Source: Xestospongia muta (lineage: Eukaryota > Porifera > Demospongiae > Haplosclerida > Petrosiidae). Taken from it: a DNA stretch of 64,000 nt. Where the stretch lies: the NCBI GenBank assembly GCA_963693285.1, contig OY848919.1, forward strand, positions 7,063,461 to 7,127,460, written 5' to 3'. The notes beneath the pieces are model-generated. The model was not told the DNA's origin. It saw only the letters and a program-made list of their open reading frames with translations, and did no database searches. A program made the position numbers and the translations under genes. This document shows, piece after piece, positions 1 through 11,300 of the stretch (the stretch's first letter is position 1; every line of letters starts with the position of its first letter).

Positions 1-45
1 TTATGAGGATGTCTATTTACAGAACATGCTATACATATATTTATT

Positions 46-130
46 AACCTCGCTGTGCTACCTAATAACATCATAGCTGGGCCTAAGCTGGCATAGCATT
101 TACAAATAACTTAGAAACTGCAGCGAGGTT
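46..130. repeat. Short element with AACCTCGCTG ends
   Basis: The left end reads AACCTCGCTGTGC and the right end reads CTGCAGCGAGGTT, its reverse complement over about 10 bp. The same terminal motif bounds a longer element at 10434-11300, and the similarity on the right continues outward (an ACTTTA-TGC motif follows in both). It is probably a small or internally deleted MITE-like repeat. No target duplication was found, so the true limits are uncertain. Confidence 0.4.
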
Positions 131-325
131 CGGCACTTTAGTGCCTTTCATTTTGTTAGTTATAAAATTTCATCTTATTACATGTATGTACCAAAAAGTT
201 AAGTAAGTGTATTCCAAATCTACTTACATTGATCACTGGTACAATTTTGTAGTGGTCCACCACTAAGGGGAAGAGAAGGTAGGCTAGAGCCAGAGCTGGA
301 GTTGGGAGTGAGCTGGTTGGTCAAG

Positions 326-760
326 AACCAGTGGACTAATGTGGCCATTTTGCTTTGTTGCCTTTCAGGTTTGTTGAAATGTTGATTTCTTGAAAAAAAT
401 GATGAAAAATTGACAAAACTCCTACTTTATAACATAGCAGGAATCCAACATTTCAGGAAATCAAGAAGTCAACATCACAGGTATTCAACAATTCGACATT
501 GCAAGGATTCAGCAATTCAACGTAGCAGAAATTCTGTAAATGAACAACTTATCAAAGTAACAGTCCAGCAAAGCAATGATTCGATAAATGTAAAATTCAG
601 CAATCAAACTAACAATCCAGCAACTGTACTGTGCGTGTGCACCAAAGCACACTGTGAAATCAATATTTATGTAATTGATAATAAATTTATGTATAAATTA
701 CTGAATATGCATAGAATATACGGTCACGATTCCAATAAGAGATTTCTGTGTTAGTAGTGT
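326..760 (+). repeat. Left inverted repeat of the 4.0-kb transposon
   Basis: This arm matches the reverse complement of about 3750-4321. The outer 150 bp are closely conserved, including the stretch that encodes NIAGIQHFRKSRSQHHRYST in one frame on each arm. The reading frame at 410-754 is a by-product of the repeat, not a gene. The inner part consists of degenerate units carrying motifs such as ATTCAGCAATTCAAC and ATTCTGTAAATGAACAA. Confidence 0.75.
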
Positions 761-769
761 TTAAACTCC

Positions 770-1403
770 TTGTTTGCTCTTTGTGAGTTTGCAGTGAAGA
801 TAATGGAGGTATATTCTTTAACATACCAGGAGAGGAAGATTAAACTCAAGCCAGATCAGCTGACAATCAAGTTGATTGGTAAAATATTTAGCTTATTCCC
901 AGACAGCATTATATTGCTGTCTCCTGAAGATGGAACTGTTGAGACACCTGATGAGTCAGGTATTTTTACTGGTCTGGATGAGTTTACCGAGTACGAGGTT
1001 GATGGAGAGCCAGCTTATGTGAGGCCATTAGTACAGGGTCAATCATCTAGTGCAGTTTCTTCGATGACCATCAATTCCAGCACAAGTAACGTGGTCAAGA
1101 AATGCAACCCTGTTTCGAAACGAGCGAAGTTCTTTGAAAAAAAATCCGTCTGATAAGCAAGAAGTATCACCTAAGCAAACTGAAGAAGAATGGCGTAAGG
1201 TTATAGAAATACATAAATTTTCTGACAGAGAACTCAAAAAACAATCAAACTTTCCAATCACATTAACATCCTCTACTGCAAAACTTGAATATATAGCTAA
1301 CGTTATTTCTGTAGAATTGTTTAGTGGAGATGAAGTTGTTCTGTTAGACAATGAAAACTACCAGATTCCTGATTCATCAACAACTCGAGGTATTTATTTC
1401 TAA
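770..1403 (+). pseudogene. N-terminal part of transposon RING-finger gene, frameshifted
   Basis: The likely start is the ATG at 803 (protein beginning MEVYSLTYQERKIKL). The first frame runs to 1153 and is continued by a second frame from about 1134 across a run of eight A at 1137-1144, so one base has been gained or lost there. The N-terminal about 75 residues look like a compact beta-rich fold (I-LIGKIF-LFPDSIILLSPEDG, then GIFTGLDEFTEYEVDGE), perhaps ubiquitin- or PB1-like; I cannot name it with confidence. The second half ends DSSTTRG at a plausible GT donor near 1390. The coiled-coil and RING segments downstream on the same strand probably belong to the same gene. Confidence 0.55.
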
Positions 1404-1627
1404 ATCTATGTATGAAATGGTAGCTATATTTCATGCATGAAGAAGTGACAAATTTTAATTGTGTTTATAGGCTGTGTTGCTAACCACATAAATAAATTCC
1501 AATAAAAACTATTTTCATTGCACTTCAGGTGTTGATTACTATTGATTGTTATTGAATACATCTACCTTTTTCTAAATAGTGGAGAACATCCTGTAGAGTT
1601 AAGGCAGTCAAACAATTAGAGTATCAT

Positions 1628-2196
1628 ATGTTCAGAGATGACTACTTTGATTTCACTGACTCTAAGCCAAACAATGTGGCCAAAGAATGTGATAATAAGA
1701 GGAGTGGTCCTGCAACTAAAAAAACTCGATATGGTGACTTCAATGCCACTTATGATGAAGTTGATTCTTGCTTTGAAGTTTTGGAGTTCAAAGTGAATGC
1801 AATGGAAAGAGAGATGGAGAGTCTCAGAAAGTGGGAAGCTGAGAAATCTGAAATGACACTGACTATGAAAACTTTAGAAAAAGAACTTAAAAGTAAATTA
1901 GATAATGAATTAAAAAGTCTTCAAAAAATTGCTGATAATATGAAAGAAAACTTTCAATGCTTTATTTGCAAATGTATTTTACCAATCTAAAGTGCCGTAT
2001 TACCATGTTGCAATAACTTTGGATGCTGTAAGCATTGCATTGATCAGTGGCTCACTGACCACATGACTTGTCCACACTGCCGTGCCACCATGGATATCCA
2101 GTCATGCTTGATGTTGCCACCTGCTCGTCAGTTTGAATCAATGATCAGTCGCATAAATGAATATTCAAATGAAAACTCAATCATTGAATTGCATTG
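1628..2196 (+). pseudogene. RING-finger E3-ligase-like segment with in-frame stop
   Basis: Residues from 1628 contain an acidic and charged alpha-helical stretch (EVLEFKVNAMEREMESLRKW, then LEKELKSKL), predicted coiled coil. It is followed by a RING-type zinc-binding pattern: CFICK, then PCCNNFGCCKHC, then WLTDHMTCPHCRA. The C-C/GC-x2-C arrangement in place of the usual C-x-H-x2-C resembles a RING variant seen in metazoan transposon-borne genes. A TAA at 1988-1990 falls inside the RING between the first and second cysteine pairs; the frame is otherwise open to the TGA at 2194-2196. RING domains recruit ubiquitin-conjugating E2 enzymes. A cargo or regulatory role in the transposon is inference. 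The stop makes this copy a pseudogene unless spliced around. Confidence 0.65.
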
Positions 2197-2379
2197 AATA
2201 AACAGTTAAGTGACTTTCAGCTTCCTAAAGGACATTTACATAATGGTATTAAGTAGTAGGTTACATTTATATTTACAACAGTTGAGTTAATCTATTTGTT
2301 AAATGTTTGAATGTAATGATTGCATTGTTAAGTTGGAAGCCACTTCCTGACACGGTGTCAATGAAAATGGTGTCATATG

Positions 2380-3676
2380 AAAAGCCTTGTGAATAAAAAA
2401 AGTTGGTCTCATTTAGCTGAAAGGCCAGGCCTGTCTTGCAATGGATCAACACCATATGGAGTGAAGTATGTCAGCTTGCCTTGATTTCTTTCATATTCAG
2501 CAACAGCAGAAGAAGTTTCAGGGATTGCCACGGCTGGAATTACAGTGATGTGTGATAAATCCTGGGCAAGAAGATTTGGAATTCCTTTGCCTGTATGTGC
2601 ATGTTGAATAGTGAAGTTGTGTAAAATAGGTCAAACATTAATAGTACCTGAAATGGAGTGGCAATTCCATGCAGCTACAAATCTTTTCATTCCAATTGCT
2701 GACGTATTGATAGTGATGAAAGACACACAAAAAGAGTTACAGGATCTAAAATATCAATCACTTCATCTTCCATTTTCACTAATATCCACCTAATTGGATA
2801 GTTCACTCTGGAATTCACTTGTGGCCATAATCTCTCAACTGTTAAATTCTGTAAGAGTATTGTCATCCCATAACTAACACTTCTGGAACAATTGCTTATT
2901 TACCTGTGTTGAAGGAGTTTGATAGTATGCAGTGACATGTCTTTGTCCAAAGTGATGCCTGAGCTTACTATGAATAAAAAGTGTTATGTAAAACTCTTTC
3001 CCATGATCAACTCTAATTTGATCCCATAATCCATGCCTAGTCAGAGCCTCCCTGTTAACAAATAAAATTAATGTACTTGTCATGGTCACTACATTACCTA
3101 TAAACCCTTTCATATATCACTAGATTGTTCTTTATAGGCATTGTAACATGAGACACAATCACTCTGAAAAACCATCAACTGATATTACATGTGTAACGCC
3201 ATAACGTATCAATTTCTCATTTTAGTCAAGGTGAAGCTTATGACCAAAATAATTGGCTTTGTATGGAATCGGATTAGACTTGTTGATTGTATCTTGTCTT
3301 CGTCCTTCATGACACTCTGGAGCCACCCTTTTTAATGATGTTCCAATGCTATGTTCACTTATCTTCATTCTTTGTGACTGACTCCAGATACCCTTTCATC
3401 ATTTTACATCCATATACCTCACCGACCTATAATCAATTTTGAGATATTGCGAAAAAATAATTGTTTTACCTCCTCAACTGCATCACTGACTACTTCATCA
3501 ATTTCATTAGATGACAGCCTTTTAATGTTGTGTTTATCACAAAATCTTCTCACGCTCCTACCAGACAATCCTTGCCTTATATTTGGGTAACAATGTATTA
3601 GCTTATGACTTATCAACCAATAAGAATGTCCTTGTTTAATCCATGATTCTACAAGATCTTTGTCCATTTTCTCCAT
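2380..3676 (-). pseudogene. DDE-integrase-like transposase remnant
   Basis: Reading the minus strand from the ATG at 3676, an N-terminal helix-turn-helix-like region appears (WIKQGHSYWLISHKL, GLSGRSVRRFCDKHNIK). It is followed near 3113-2874 by GLWDQIRVDHGKEFY, an integrase-core motif with Asp in VDHG, then near 2850-2800 by TVERLWPQVNSRVNYPIRW with the catalytic-type Glu, and near 2600-2400 by GKGIPNLLAQDL and ISETSS-like C-terminal motifs. This order matches a metazoan integrase-type transposase family I recognise by its RVDHGREFY and VERIW-VNGRVNYP signatures. Frame changes and stops between segments show decay. It should cut and paste the element by its inverted ends. The first catalytic Asp was not located. 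Confidence 0.7.
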
Positions 3677-3749
3677 TTTTAATTATAATTATTAGAATAA
3701 AAATTAACTACAAACTTTCATATAAATATATTTTGCCAAATTTCTGCTT

Positions 3750-4321
3750 GTACAGTTGTTGATTTGTTAATTTGTTGAATTTCTGATTTGTTGAATTATT
3801 GCTTTGCTGAACTGTTGGTAAGTCAAATGGCTGCATTGATGAATTCCTGCTAAGTTTGAATGTTAACTTCCTAAATATCTGTTATGTTAAATTTTGATTT
3901 CATGAATTTTATATTTATCGAATTGTTGGTTTGCTGAAGTGTTGCTTTGCTAAATTGTTCATTTATTGAATTATTGCTATCTTGAATAGGTGAATTTCTG
4001 CATTGTCGAATCGTTGAGTCCTTGCTACTTTGAATTGCTGAATCCCTGCAATGCGGAATTGTTGAATCCCTGCAATGCGGAATTGTTGAATCCCTGCAAT
4101 GTGGAATTGTTGAATCTCTGCAATGTGGAATTGTTGAATACCTGCAATGTTGAATTGTTGAATACCTGTGATGTTGACTTCTTGATTTCCTGAAATGTTG
4201 GATTCCTGCTATGTTATAAAGTAGGAGTTTTGTCAATTTTCCATCATATTTTTTCAAGAAATCAACATTTCAACAAACCTGAAAGGCAACAAAGCAAAAT
4301 GGCCACATTAGTCCACTGGTT
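3750..4321 (-). repeat. Right inverted repeat with 24-bp subterminal array
   Basis: Between about 3990 and 4200 a 24-bp unit (TTGAATCCCTGCAATGCGGAA and variants) repeats at least seven times head to tail, grading into weaker copies down to about 3750. The left arm has fewer recognisable copies, so the array expanded in this arm. Subterminal arrays in DNA transposons often serve as transposase-binding sites; that role is inferred. Both frames through the array give low-complexity peptides that should not be annotated as proteins. Confidence 0.75.
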
Positions 4322-4439
4322 GTCAAGGTGCAGCTGGAATTATTAGAGTTGGAACTGCCAGAGCTCAGGGTGGAGCTATCTGCTAGGATTGAATTGTCTT
4401 CAGAAATCAAAGAAGATTCCAGTATACTATCTTGTTAAT

Positions 4440-4830
4440 CTAGTTTTGAATATTACAAGTAATATGAACAAACAAAGTGAAATCAAACCACCAAGCTCAT
4501 GTTAATACACTCTTCTCCGACTTGTACGAGTCTTTCTCTGATTCGTCTCTTAAACAATGCCTTGTGGTTGCTAGTGAGAAAGATGCTTCTTCATGGCTGA
4601 CAGCTCTGCCTATAGCTGAACCACGGCTTTTCTTTACACAAGGGAGCATTTATAGATGCCATTTGTCTTAGATATGGCTGGACCCCTCCTCATCTTCCCT
4701 CTCATTGCATATGTGGCTCCTCCTTTAATATTGACCATGCCATGAATTGTAAGTGTGATGGGTTCCCTTCCATTCGTCACAATGAGCTGAGGAATATTAC
4801 TTCAAAAACCGAGAAATCAGATAACAGTAT
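4440..4830 (+). pseudogene. LINE reverse-transcriptase 3'-end fragment
   Basis: The frame at 4477-4668 reads EKDASSWLTALPIAEPRLFF. After a frameshift the same strand continues as LRYGWTPPHLPSHCICGSSF, then DHAMNCKCDGFPSIRHNELR. This is the cysteine/histidine-rich tail (RYGW, C-CG, DHA-C, GGFP-RHNE-R) found downstream of reverse transcriptase in many animal LINE ORFs. No polymerase domain is present, so it is a truncated 3' fragment. A second relative lies at 50870-51130. Confidence 0.6.
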
Positions 4831-6330
4831 GCTAAAAAGTTTTATTTTAATGTTTAATTTTATTTAATGTGTAAGTTTGATACTTCAACCAATAGTTGCT
4901 CCAGTTTTTATCGCTGCACATCGTCGTATAGGCATTTGTCATCATTGAACATGATAATATTTTCGGTGATGAAAATAATTTTTATGATCTCAGTAATAAG
5001 TTGACTGAGAAAGGAGATTACATTCTTTATACTGGCTCTTCAACGGTTTCTAACAAATATATGCTTTTTTGTAAATTTTACTGATGATTCTCAAGATGAA
5101 CAGTATGCAACAGTCATTTGATCCTTTGGAGATATGGCTAAAGTCAAGATGTTGATGAATAAGAAAACATTGGAAGAAACTGTGAATGAGTGTAAAGATG
5201 TGAACACAATTGTTCAAGTAATTCTTTAACATAATGTATTATTATAAGTCTGAATATCACATTTCTAAGAAAGGAATTACCACATCATCAGTGTCTGAAG
5301 AACATTAAAAACAGAACTCAGTAAGGTTAGCTTGCAAGACTTCCTATTATACTACATGTATATCAGACAATACATTGTAGATATATTATGGTAGTACAAA
5401 TGCAAAATGTTTGGACATTTTGTCCCAACAATTAGCCCTATTTCATCATCTCTTTTCACTTGCTTTGCATGGTTGTCATTGAAAATAAAATTATTTCACA
5501 TCATAACAATTATAGGTATGCCAAAGCCTGTGATGAAATCACAAGGTAGTAGGTTTTGCGAATTGTCATATTTTGGGAATCTAATGAAATGACTTTGCTT
5601 CTTTCCCATTGAATGTAACAATATAGGAATGTTATAGTATATGTATGTAAATAACACAATTGAGAAACAGGAAGATAGGTATAGATGTTATTCCTTTATA
5701 TACGAAAATAATTAAGGGTGCAAGCATGCTAATATGGAACTAAATTGCCCAAGGGAAGTTGAACCACGCTCGCATCTCTTCATTTAGTTTGACTGTTTAT
5801 CTTTAAAATTCATCTGTGTAATGATTATGTGACTAAGAGTTAGGATATAGAGATAATTCAAAGGTTTCAAGGTAAGCGCTCTCTTAAAATGATTTGTTAT
5901 TCTAAGCATTTCTACTATAAGAAAGTACTGTCTTCCAAAAGGTTTTAAGACAAATTAAGGCAGTACTAACCTTGGTTTGCTTCATGTTTACATTTTAGAT
6001 ACGTCTAACGTTAATGTTAAAAGTGCACAAACATTAGTTAAGCGGTATCTTCCAAAAGAAGGACACCATTTCTAAGGCAGTCATCAGTACAAAAAGGTTA
6101 TGTTATTTGTGTTTGTTTTATTTTACTCTGAGAAATTAGTATATGATAGTATAATAGTGTTCTACTTCAGAATGTACACGTTGTTTGAGGTAAAGTAAAA
6201 GCAGTCATCACTTTTTCCAATGTGGCAAAAGTTCAGACCACAAACAAAACAATGTCATGTTTTGTCTTTCCATCTATTTTTATAATGGTAATAATAATGA
6301 CATCAATGTTGCTTTCCATCTATTTTTAAG
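4831..6330. other. Gene-poor stretch
   Basis: The plus strand has a short coding-like patch near 4940-5080 (HDNIFGDENNFYDLSNKLTE) without recognisable homology and interrupted by stops. The rest is AT-rich, with no convincing exon, RNA or repeat structure that I can support. Confidence 0.4.
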
Positions 6331-7210
6331 GGAAAATGTGAAGTCATGAATTTTTGGTTGGAAAGACTTTCTACTCTGTTGTTTCCTTTGAAGTCACTAA
6401 TCAGATCTTTTGCAAGTTGGAATCGAAAATCTTCACATGGTTTAATGAAAGGTCAGTGTATTCTTTGGCCGGAATGAAAGAAATGGTAATTCCCACATCC
6501 ATGATGAACCAAGCACTTATAGTTCTTTCAACATTTACGTTTTATGTGGTAATATTGGCGCAATTGATTGTTTTTAACAACACCATCCATATACTGGTTA
6601 TAATATAATGTAATATTTTGAGGGCATGAAAATTTCCTTTTCTCCTGTTTTCGTTCTACTAGTTACCTCATTGTGAGGAAGTGGTTGAGCATTTGTTGAA
6701 GTTGCTGTGACAAGTTTTGTGCCCTGTCAGACTGTAGCGATCACATTAGGTTGGTGTATACATTGTAAGGTGATGATCTCTCTTCTCTCTAATTGATTAT
6801 ATATAATATGCTGTTTAAGATTGTTAGGTAAGCCTTCACAATGTGTTCTTACAGTACCATGTGCATACAAACCATCAGCTAACATATCTCTGAAGTTTTG
6901 AGAAACTGGGGAAAAAGTATCACAGAAAAAATGATCACTTTTACATTTTAGTTTTCTCATCAGGTCTTTTATAACCCATTCTCCTACTTTACACTCTGAT
7001 GATGTCCTTTTTCTTTGTTACATACCTTTGAAGCTCAAATACATACCCATTGGTGGGAATCAGCTTGCATCCATAATTTTAAATTCCCTTTGGTTGGTTT
7101 GATGAAACCTTATATAATCTGTCATAGTTTTTATTATCTGGGGGTAAAAGTGTGGAGTTGTTGAGTAAATGAAGACACTGTGATATATCAAAGAAATTTA
7201 TCTCATGATA
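6330..7210 (-). pseudogene. piggyBac transposase remnant (DDE_Tnp_1_7)
   Basis: Fragments in piggyBac order lie on the minus strand: LPPDNKNYDRLYKV (about 7150-7100), KLWMQADSH (about 7085), LTRKL-like RKLKCKSDHFFCD (6960), DGLYAHGTVRTHCEGLPNNL (about 6880-6820), IATV followed by a stop where Trp is expected (about 6727), TKLVTATSTNAQPLP (about 6700), SCPQNI (about 6620), KNNQLRQYYHIKRK (about 6570, the MGGVDKxDQ region) and EDFRFQLAKDLI (about 6420). The frame changes several times. The family excises and inserts at TTAA sites; this copy cannot be active. No cysteine-rich tail or terminal repeats were identified. Confidence 0.75.
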
Positions 7211-7559
7211 TTGGATTGCCAACTGGATTGTAATGAAGAAATTCATCCTTTTCCATCAGTTTTATTAGACAGAAATTTTGACTAATAAAGAACTGCTCTA
7301 TCATATCAATGGACCCAAAAATTGCCCATGTGCAATACTAAACACCAAAGGTAGGTCAACCATGTCATAACACAAACAGTGCATGAGACAAATGTAAGAG
7401 GAGATGTTTACTTTTAATTGTGGAATTTAATACTTGTTGACAAACTATATAATGGAAAAGAAATGGGAGACTTTGTCAATGCAAAGGGAAAAGAAAAGAG
7501 GATGGTTTAATCAATTGCTCATTAAAGGAGTAAATTTGAAACTCATATGAAGTTGCCTT

Positions 7560-7990
7560 TTATTTCAAATAATCTGTGTAGATGAATTAGTATGTGCTGT
7601 GCTAAAATTTGTACTTATTTTTTGAAAAATGAATGAACATATAGTAGAGAAGGAAATATACTTTGGCAAGTAGAGGCTTTCGTTTGGAAAATGTAGTAAA
7701 GAATAAATACATGTGCCAATCACTACAATTAATGAGTGTATTTCTTTTGAAGTTACAGATGATCCATGTCACTTTAATTTACATACTTCCTAACGATTCA
7801 TGATTATGATATTATTCAAAACTGGTTAAATTAAATTCTGAGGTACCCTGTTCTAGAGAGTAAGTATTGCTATCAAGTACTCCAAAGAGAATGATATAAA
7901 TAGAATACAATGATTATTGAAGAATGTGGAGGTCAATGTGCTGCAGTGCTGCTTACATAAATTTGTGGCTGATAACAATTTCTCATGCCA
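7560..7990. repeat. Dispersed repeat, relatives at 9.7 and 11.66 kb
   Basis: Positions 7575-7740 (motifs GTGTAGATGAA, TATAGTAGA, GAGGCTTTC, TTTGGAAAATGTAGT) are closely similar in direct orientation to 9725-9880. The following part, about 7870-7990 (ACTCCAAAGAGAATGATATA, GTGGCTGA), is similar to about 11660-11850. One repeat family is therefore split or rearranged in this region, probably a decayed mobile element. No protein signature was recognised. Confidence 0.6.
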
Positions 7991-9720
7991 CAATTCGTAA
8001 GGCTTTGCAAGCTAATGGTAGAACAACACAAGCATATTCCTATATACTTTCAGATCAATTACCAAATTAATTGCCTCATAAATTTGACGCCTTTTTAAGC
8101 ATTGGTTTAGGAAATTGAACCCTTTACATAAGTTGCTTTGAGGTCTAGATTTAATCAATCATAAATGTTATGAGTGCTTTTCATTTGCTTACAGAAATTT
8201 GTACTTTGATATTTAGTTATGATCTTAGAATAAAAGGATGGTATAGGAAGTATAAGACAAGTACTTTGCATATGGCACATTGATCGTACTTGGCAAAGAA
8301 CACTTAATGATCACACAACAAACAAGTAAGATAAGGTAGAAATATACCATCATTTACATGATGTATTACAAGAGAGAGAAGCAAGCCATTCACAGCACAA
8401 TTACAACAAATGATATCATACCTACATGATAAACATGAAGAATTTCATGAATATTTCACATGAATGAATTGGCAACATGCTACAGAGCTAGCACTATAGT
8501 AAACACAAACCTGTTTGCCAAACATTTCATATACCCTTATAAGAAGTGTATTTAAACAACAAACAAAATTTGTATGTAGATCACTTGCTTCACATCTACC
8601 ATCACATTGCACACAATTTAATCTTTGAACAGCTACAAAATGCAGAGAAGCCAGGGGAATATATCTCACAGAAAATGGGAAATAAACAAGAGCCACAAAG
8701 CCATAGAAGAATTACAAAAATGATACATCATTATATACCAATCTCAGAATTGATCTCAAGAATACGTGGAGGATTTAGTAATTAAATGATAATGTAGTTA
8801 ATACATTCTACAACAAGAGTGTGAGTGTCCATTTCATTGTTCTATGTACAATGCATGTATTCATATGTATACACATATATGCATGGATGCCACTTTGCAT
8901 AGCACAGTACACAAGCATATACATATACTTCAGTGACTATTTCTAAACAAGAAGATAATGGTAAGGTTATAAAGAAGACTGTCCAAGATGTTAAAAATAA
9001 TTACGAGACAGAACGTGAGTGAAAGTGAGGAAGTGAATATGAAGATAAAAATGAAGCACCACAGCTGTAATATACACAGACCCAACTAAATATGTTATTG
9101 GATTGAAACATGATGAAGAAAACTTAGCACATAAAGTGATCTCACTTATACAAACTTGTAATGATGTAGACACACTAAAAAGTAAAATCTCACTTTTAAT
9201 CAGCTCTTTCAGTTCTCCAAGCCGAATAGAACTTTTCTAATTTGAACAATAAAAAAACTTTTAGGCTGAGTGGCTGACTATTACTTGAACTCCAAATTCA
9301 AGTCATGTGAAACACCCTAGATTTTGGTTAGGTGCTCTTACAACATCAGAAATGTCAATACATAATGTTACTGGAGAGCTATTTCATTCAATGAGCTACA
9401 TGAGAATCAAACACAAAACAGCAATACATTATGTTGATGAGGTTCTAACAATGGCAGATAGGGTTGTACAAACAAATAATACTTTTTCTTGGACCTTTTG
9501 ATGGAACTTTTTCATATTTATTACTGATAGTTATTTAAAGCAAAGACCAGAAGGGGAGAGCTGCAAAGAGACATAGTCAATTGTGCATCCAGCCAGCATT
9601 TTTAATTAAAAGAAAATCAACTTTAAATTCCTAACCTCACACACATTCTGTCCATAATATTATTTGGCTATTAACATTGAGTCAGTAGTATTAACATCAA
9701 GTAGTGGAAATGCCCATATA
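7991..9720. other. Gene-poor stretch
   Basis: Only short reading frames of uneven composition are present. I see no domain, splice-consistent exon or structured RNA. Confidence 0.4.
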
Positions 9721-9724
9721 TCAC

Positions 9725-9880
9725 TGTGTAGATGAAATAGTTTGTGCTATGCTCAAATTTGTACTTAAATATTTAAAATAAATGAACCTATAGTAGAAGG
9801 AATATACTTTGACAAATAGAGGCTTTCATTTGGAAAATGTAGTGAGGAATAATACATATATCAGTTACTTCAATAAATTG
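9725..9880. repeat. Second copy of the 7.6-kb dispersed repeat
   Basis: Direct-orientation copy of 7575-7740 with small indels, about 2.15 kb downstream. The frame at 9809-10006 begins within it and is not supported as a gene. Confidence 0.6.
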
Positions 9881-10433
9881 AGTGTATTGAGTGTCATTAG
9901 TGAAATAAGTTTAATGGAGTTTGTTTTAAAAGTTAAGTGTAACCAAGTATGTGGTAGCTCCCAAGCAGAAATTGAAAACACATTTGCAATGCAGCTGACT
10001 TGTTAGGCCAAGATTTAATATCATACAATGGGTAAGATGATTGAAGCTGTTGAGAAATATTGGGTATAATTATCCTACACATTACAAACTATATTGTGAA
10101 TGCAAACATTCTTGTCTGTTGATAGGAAGCAATAAAGATGGTTAGAACACTCAGACCACCTCAGCAAAACATTCCAACAGTTATCTTTTACTGACAACTC
10201 AAAGATATTTTTGATTCTACAGTTATTATACAATCTAATGTTGCTTTTGACTTTCATGTCATCAATGTACACAATGAACTAAAAATACAATGATTTGTTA
10301 CAAATGGGTGTACTTGGGCACAAACGACAACATGTACAGCACTGTACAACCATCACTTCTCAAGAATACATGAGTTATAAGCGTAGGTATTTTGGAGCTG
10401 ACATTAAAATAATTGGACTTTGTTGTCATTATT

Positions 10434-10477
10434 AACCTCGCTGCGCGTGGGTGCAAAGCGAGATTACTGTAGTTTGT

Positions 10478-10514
<37 letters not shown>

Positions 10515-11300
10515 TGCACTGCCTGTTTTTTTGAACTGCTATAACTTGGCAAGCAAAGCGTTAGCAGCTACCTATGTTTAGCAATGAATAGAAAAACAAG
10601 TGGACTTTACAACAGTAGTGTCAAAAACATTGTCAAAGAAAACAAAAGCTTAAAACTCACAAAAGAATTTTCAGGCTGCAGAGTCAAGGTGCTATTTCTC
10701 GAAAAGTAAAAATTTAATGTGGAGATTTTTTAGTATGCTGTAGAGAATCTTAGAGGAATAAGCATCAGCAAGACAGAAGGCCGTTGGTCAAAGCAATCAT
10801 TAGAAAAGTTCTGAAAAGTGTTTTCAAGATTGTACATGGACTTGGAGCCAAGTAGCGCATTCAGGAAATGTCTCAAAGCACTGAAAAAACTGCTACTAAT
10901 AGATAATATATTGATTTATATATTTATTATGGGACGTTTCCAAAGAATACTTCATTGTCAAGTTACAAAAATTTTGTATATGAAATATTGAAAGATTTTA
11001 AAGCATCATGTAAAGGCTCAGAGAAACATTCATCTCAAATCTAGCACTTAATCTTGCTTGGCAATTGAATGATACTATTTCTTACTCAGTTACACCTTCA
11101 CAGACATGTCAATCAGAGTGCCAAAGTACCCAGTAAACGACAAAGCTTTTTTTCTCTGATTAAAGAGAAATGCTGACTTATAAACAACAGTTTGTAAAGT
11201 GCATCACGTGATCCCATCAATAATTTGACCACACCTTGTCCAATCTTAAATGTACATACACTCTGCAGTATAGATTTACACTGGGCACTGCAGCAAGGTT
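10434..11300. mobile_element. Non-autonomous element with AACCTCGCTGC ends
   Basis: The left end AACCTCGCTGCGCG and the right end GCAGCAAGGTT are inverted copies over about 11 bp. The 867-bp interior has no coding capacity and contains a TG microsatellite. The related short element at 46-130 shares both ends. A target duplication was not found and the repeat may extend beyond the right end, so it could be part of a larger family unit. Confidence 0.45.
10479..10513. repeat. (TG)n microsatellite
   Basis: About 16 uninterrupted TG dinucleotides inside the AACCTCGCTGC-ended element. Confidence 0.95.

Larger units (their letters stand above)
320..4327. mobile_element. 4.0-kb DNA transposon with long inverted repeats and integrase
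   Basis: Positions 326-4321 form a complete element flanked by the direct repeat GTCAAG at 320-325 and 4322-4327, a 6-bp target duplication. The ends are inverted copies: AACCAGTGGACTAATGTGG on the left matches the reverse complement of the right end, and the similarity continues inward for roughly 450-600 bp, partly as degenerate 24-bp repeats. Inside, a RING-finger gene on + (about 770-2200) converges with a DDE-integrase-like gene on - (about 2380-3676). Both are broken, so this copy is no longer autonomous. A DDE/integrase transposon with 6-bp duplications recalls IS3EU-type elements; the exact superfamily is not settled here. Confidence 0.8.

Noticed and set aside
410..754. 114-codon frame similar to the 3.9-4.3 kb frame
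   Set aside because: It lies in the left inverted repeat; the similarity is DNA-level.
3990..4200. CRISPR-like array
   Set aside because: Units are head-to-tail without distinct spacers, in a eukaryotic transposon arm.
3871..4257. 128-codon minus frame with repeated HCRDSTIP units, and its + strand mirror
   Set aside because: It follows the 24-bp subterminal repeat of the transposon; both strands are open because the unit is a multiple of three.
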